Of a DNA stretch of 7,848 nucleotides, positions 6,027 through 7,848 are shown piece after piece (the stretch's first letter is position 1; every line of letters starts with the position of its first letter). Source of the stretch: an uncultured Oscillospiraceae bacterium (GTDB taxonomy: Bacteria; Bacillota; Clostridia; Oscillospirales; Oscillospiraceae); contig CAKTZN010000086.1 of NCBI GenBank assembly GCA_934635545.1, positions 1-7,848 on the forward strand, in the 5' to 3' direction. The position numbers were made by a program, and so were the translations under genes. The notes beneath the pieces are model-generated. The model was not told the DNA's origin, did no database searches, and saw nothing but the letters and a program-made list of their open reading frames with translations.

Positions 6027-7040
6027 GTGACCATCAAGGATATCGCCCGATTGAGCGGCGTCAGTATCACCACGGTCTCCCGCGTACTGAACGACCGGCC
6101 CGACGTCAGCCAGGAGAGCAGGCGCCGGGTGCTGGACGTGATCGAGAGCACCAATTATATTCCCAACAACTCCGCCCGCGATCTGGTAAAGACCAAGTCT
6201 GATGCCATCGGCCTTGTGGTGCGGGGTATTTCCAACCCCTTCTATACCGACATCATCCGCGCCGTGGAGGCGGGCATCACCGCCAACGGCTACACCATGG
6301 TGATGCAGCAGATCGGCTCCTGCGACGACGAGCTGAAGCAGGCCGCCATGATGGAGCGGGAGAAGCGGCTGCTGGGCCTGGTGCTGCTGGGCGGGCGGTT
6401 CGACTACTCCGCCGCCGATCTGGCGCGGCTGAACGTGCCCTTCGTGTGCTGCTCCTTCGGCAACCACTACGGCACGCTGGAGCACGGGGACTACTCCTCC
6501 GTGTCCATCGCCGATATCGAGAACGCCAGCCGGGCCACCCGGTACCTCATTGAGAACGGCCACCGGCGCATCGCCGCCATGATCACCCGGCCCGACGACC
6601 ACTCCATCAGCCAGCTCCGGTACGAGGGGTATAAAGAGGCCCTGGCCGAGGCGGGCATCACCCCCGACGAGAGCCTGGTCATCTGCACCGAGACCTTCAA
6701 TATCCAGGCCGCCTATCAGGCCATGAACCGGGCGCTGGACAGCGGCGCGGACTTCACCGCCGTGTTCGCCATCTCCGACAACATGGCCATCGGCGCCATG
6801 CGCTCCCTGCGGGAGCACGGACGCACCGTGCCCGACGACTGCTCTGTCATCGCCATCGACGGCATCGAGGTGTCAGACTACATCGACCCGCCGCTGACCA
6901 CCCTGTGCCAGCCCATGGAGAAGATGGGACGGCGCAGCATCGAGATCCTGCTGGACATGATCGAGGGCCGCGCCGGGAACTTCCACGAGGTGCTGCCCAC
7001 GGTGCTGCGTGTGGGCGGCAGCGTGAAAAAGCTGGTATAA
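6027..7040 (+). CDS. LacI-family transcriptional regulator
   Basis: Encodes 337 residues, the usual LacI-family length. The GTG start at 6027 is chosen because MTIKDIARLSGVSITTVSRVLN is the canonical N-terminal helix-turn-helix (about residues 2-23), and a purine-rich AGGGGGAGA lies a few bases before it. A hinge region with ARDL (residues 53-56) links to a periplasmic-binding-protein-like sensor domain beginning AIGLVVRGISNPFY, with SVIAIDGIEVSDY and PPLTTLCQP near the C terminus, as in ribose/purine-repressor relatives. The ligand is probably a sugar but cannot be named. The neighbouring downstream gene for a sugar-binding lipoprotein suggests local control of its uptake, and the palindromes at 5964-5991 suggest autoregulation. 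Confidence 0.95.
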   Translation: MTIKDIARLSGVSITTVSRVLNDRPDVSQESRRRVLDVIESTNYIPNNSARDLVKTKSDAIGLVVRGISNPFYTDIIRAVEAGITANGYTMVMQQIGSCDDELKQAAMMEREKRLLGLVLLGGRFDYSAADLARLNVPFVCCSFGNHYGTLEHGDYSSVSIADIENASRATRYLIENGHRRIAAMITRPDDHSISQLRYEGYKEALAEAGITPDESLVICTETFNIQAAYQAMNRALDSGADFTAVFAISDNMAIGAMRSLREHGRTVPDDCSVIAIDGIEVSDYIDPPLTTLCQPMEKMGRRSIEILLDMIEGRAGNFHEVLPTVLRVGGSVKKLV

Positions 7041-7047
7041 ACCGTTT

Positions 7048-7075
7048 TTTACAGTGCATACTGTGAAAATAAAAT
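7048..7075 (+). promoter_or_regulatory. Possible promoter with embedded inverted repeat before the binding-protein gene
   Basis: TTTACA (7048-7053), a 16 nt spacer and TAAAAT (7070-7075) make a plausible promoter, starting near 7082 with a very short leader before AAGGAGA. ACAGT-GCAT-ACTGT (7051-7064) sits over the -35 and spacer, extended by T/A-rich flanks, and could be an operator or a weak hairpin. Read-through from the regulator gene is the alternative. Confidence 0.45.
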
Positions 7076-7099
7076 CATTTTAGAAGGAGATCATTCAAC

Positions 7100-7848
7100 A
7101 TGAAAAAGTTTCTTGCACTGATCCTTGCTCTTGTGATGGCTCTGTCTCTGGTCGCCTGCGGCGGCGGAAGCAATGACGCACAGGGCAACGGTGATGGCGA
7201 TGCCACTGCTACCGGCAGCGTCTATTACCTGAACTTCAAGCCCGAGGCTGACCAGGCCTGGCAGGATCTGGCTGCTGCCTACACCGCCGAGACCGGCGTG
7301 CCTGTCAAGGTCGTGACCGCCGCCTCCGGCCAGTACGACACCACCCTGACCGCCGAGCTGGACAAGGACGCTGCTCCTACCATGTTCCAGGTGGGCAACG
7401 TGGGCGCCGTCAACAGCTACGGTGAGTTCTGCTACAATCTGGAAGGCACCGACGTGTGGAACCAGATGACCACCCATGACTTCGATCTGAAGAACGCCGA
7501 CGGCGAGACCGTGTCCATCGGTTACTGCTACGAGGCCTTCGGCATCATCGTCAACAAGGCTCTGCTGGAGAAGGCCGGCCACTCCCTGGACGAGATCACC
7601 AACTTCGAGTCCCTGAAGGCTGTTGCTGACGATATCCACGCCAACGCCGCCACCCTGGGCTTCGACGCCTTCACCTCCGCCGGTCTGGACGGTTCCTCCT
7701 CCTGGCGTTTCTCCGGCCACCTGGCCAACATGCCCCTGTACTACGAGTTCCGCGATGACAACGTCACCGCTCAGCCCGCCACCATCAAGGGCACCTATCT
7801 GGATAACTACAAGGCTATCTGGGATCTGTACATCACTGACTCCGCCAC
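7100..7848 (+). CDS. Carbohydrate ABC-transporter substrate-binding lipoprotein, N-terminal part, cut by window edge
   Basis: The first 249 codons are present. The ATG at 7100 follows AAGGAGA by nine bases. The N terminus MKKFLALILALVMALS leads into a lipobox LVAC with Cys20 as lipidation site, then a Gly/Asn/Asp-rich linker, so the protein is anchored outside the membrane. The mature part has the family 1 solute-binding pattern: VYYLNFKPEADQAWQDLAAA, a GVPVKVVTA strand, TLTAELDKDAAPTMFQVGN and YCYEAFGIIVNKALLEKAG. It would deliver a sugar or oligosaccharide to permeases probably encoded to the right. Codon choice differs from the neighbours, with more GCT and GTC-type codons and few rare ones, as expected of a highly expressed protein. 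The substrate cannot be read from sequence. Confidence 0.92.
   Translation, partial: MKKFLALILALVMALSLVACGGGSNDAQGNGDGDATATGSVYYLNFKPEADQAWQDLAAAYTAETGVPVKVVTAASGQYDTTLTAELDKDAAPTMFQVGNVGAVNSYGEFCYNLEGTDVWNQMTTHDFDLKNADGETVSIGYCYEAFGIIVNKALLEKAGHSLDEITNFESLKAVADDIHANAATLGFDAFTSAGLDGSSSWRFSGHLANMPLYYEFRDDNVTAQPATIKGTYLDNYKAIWDLYITDSA

Noticed and set aside
5952..6818. Minus-strand open frame opposite the LacI-family gene
   Set aside because: It is an antisense shadow of a clear LacI-family coding region, with no start signals.
7091..7720. Minus-strand open frame opposite the binding-protein gene
   Set aside because: The plus frame has a ribosome site, lipobox and solute-binding motifs. The antisense frame has none.

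Overview
The window looks like chromosomal DNA of a GC-rich gut-type Clostridia member, plausibly Oscillospiraceae (Oscillibacter, Flavonifractor or Lawsonibacter-like). This is inference. It rests on an addB-type recombination gene instead of recB, sigmaA-like promoters with 16-17 nt spacers, strong AGGAGG Shine-Dalgarno sites, dockerin-bearing secreted proteins and a lipoprotein sugar-binding protein. No rRNA, tRNA, CRISPR array or insertion sequence was seen.

Left part (1-2240, minus strand): the N-terminal 746 codons of addB, the nuclease/helicase-like subunit of the AddAB double-strand-break resection enzyme. The gene runs off the left edge. It has its own promoter in a compact divergent intergenic region (2241-2424), which also holds a minus-strand terminator and the promoter of the next gene.

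Middle (2425-5331, plus strand): two tandem, separately promoted paralogues encoding secreted proteins. Each has a signal peptide, a transglutaminase-like papain-fold domain and a C-terminal dockerin-like pair of calcium loops. The first has an intact Cys-His-Asp triad. The second has glycine where the catalytic cysteine should be, so it looks like a pseudoenzyme. Their promoters are close copies of each other.

Intergenic island (5332-5950): a palindromic GC-rich repeat, then a compact unit resembling a type I toxin-antitoxin locus. A 27-codon minus-strand ORF encodes a hydrophobic peptide with a basic tail. It has its own extended -10 promoter, a 5' hairpin, a perfect but hairpin-sequestered Shine-Dalgarno, and a stop codon buried in a bidirectional terminator. 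A near-consensus promoter fires toward it from the opposite side and would make a short antisense RNA overlapping its 3' end. This is the most interesting element of the window.

Right part (5919-7848, plus strand): a LacI-family regulator with overlapping perfect palindromes just downstream of its promoter, followed 59 nt later by a carbohydrate ABC-transporter substrate-binding lipoprotein that is cut by the right edge. This is probably the start of a sugar-uptake locus controlled by the regulator.
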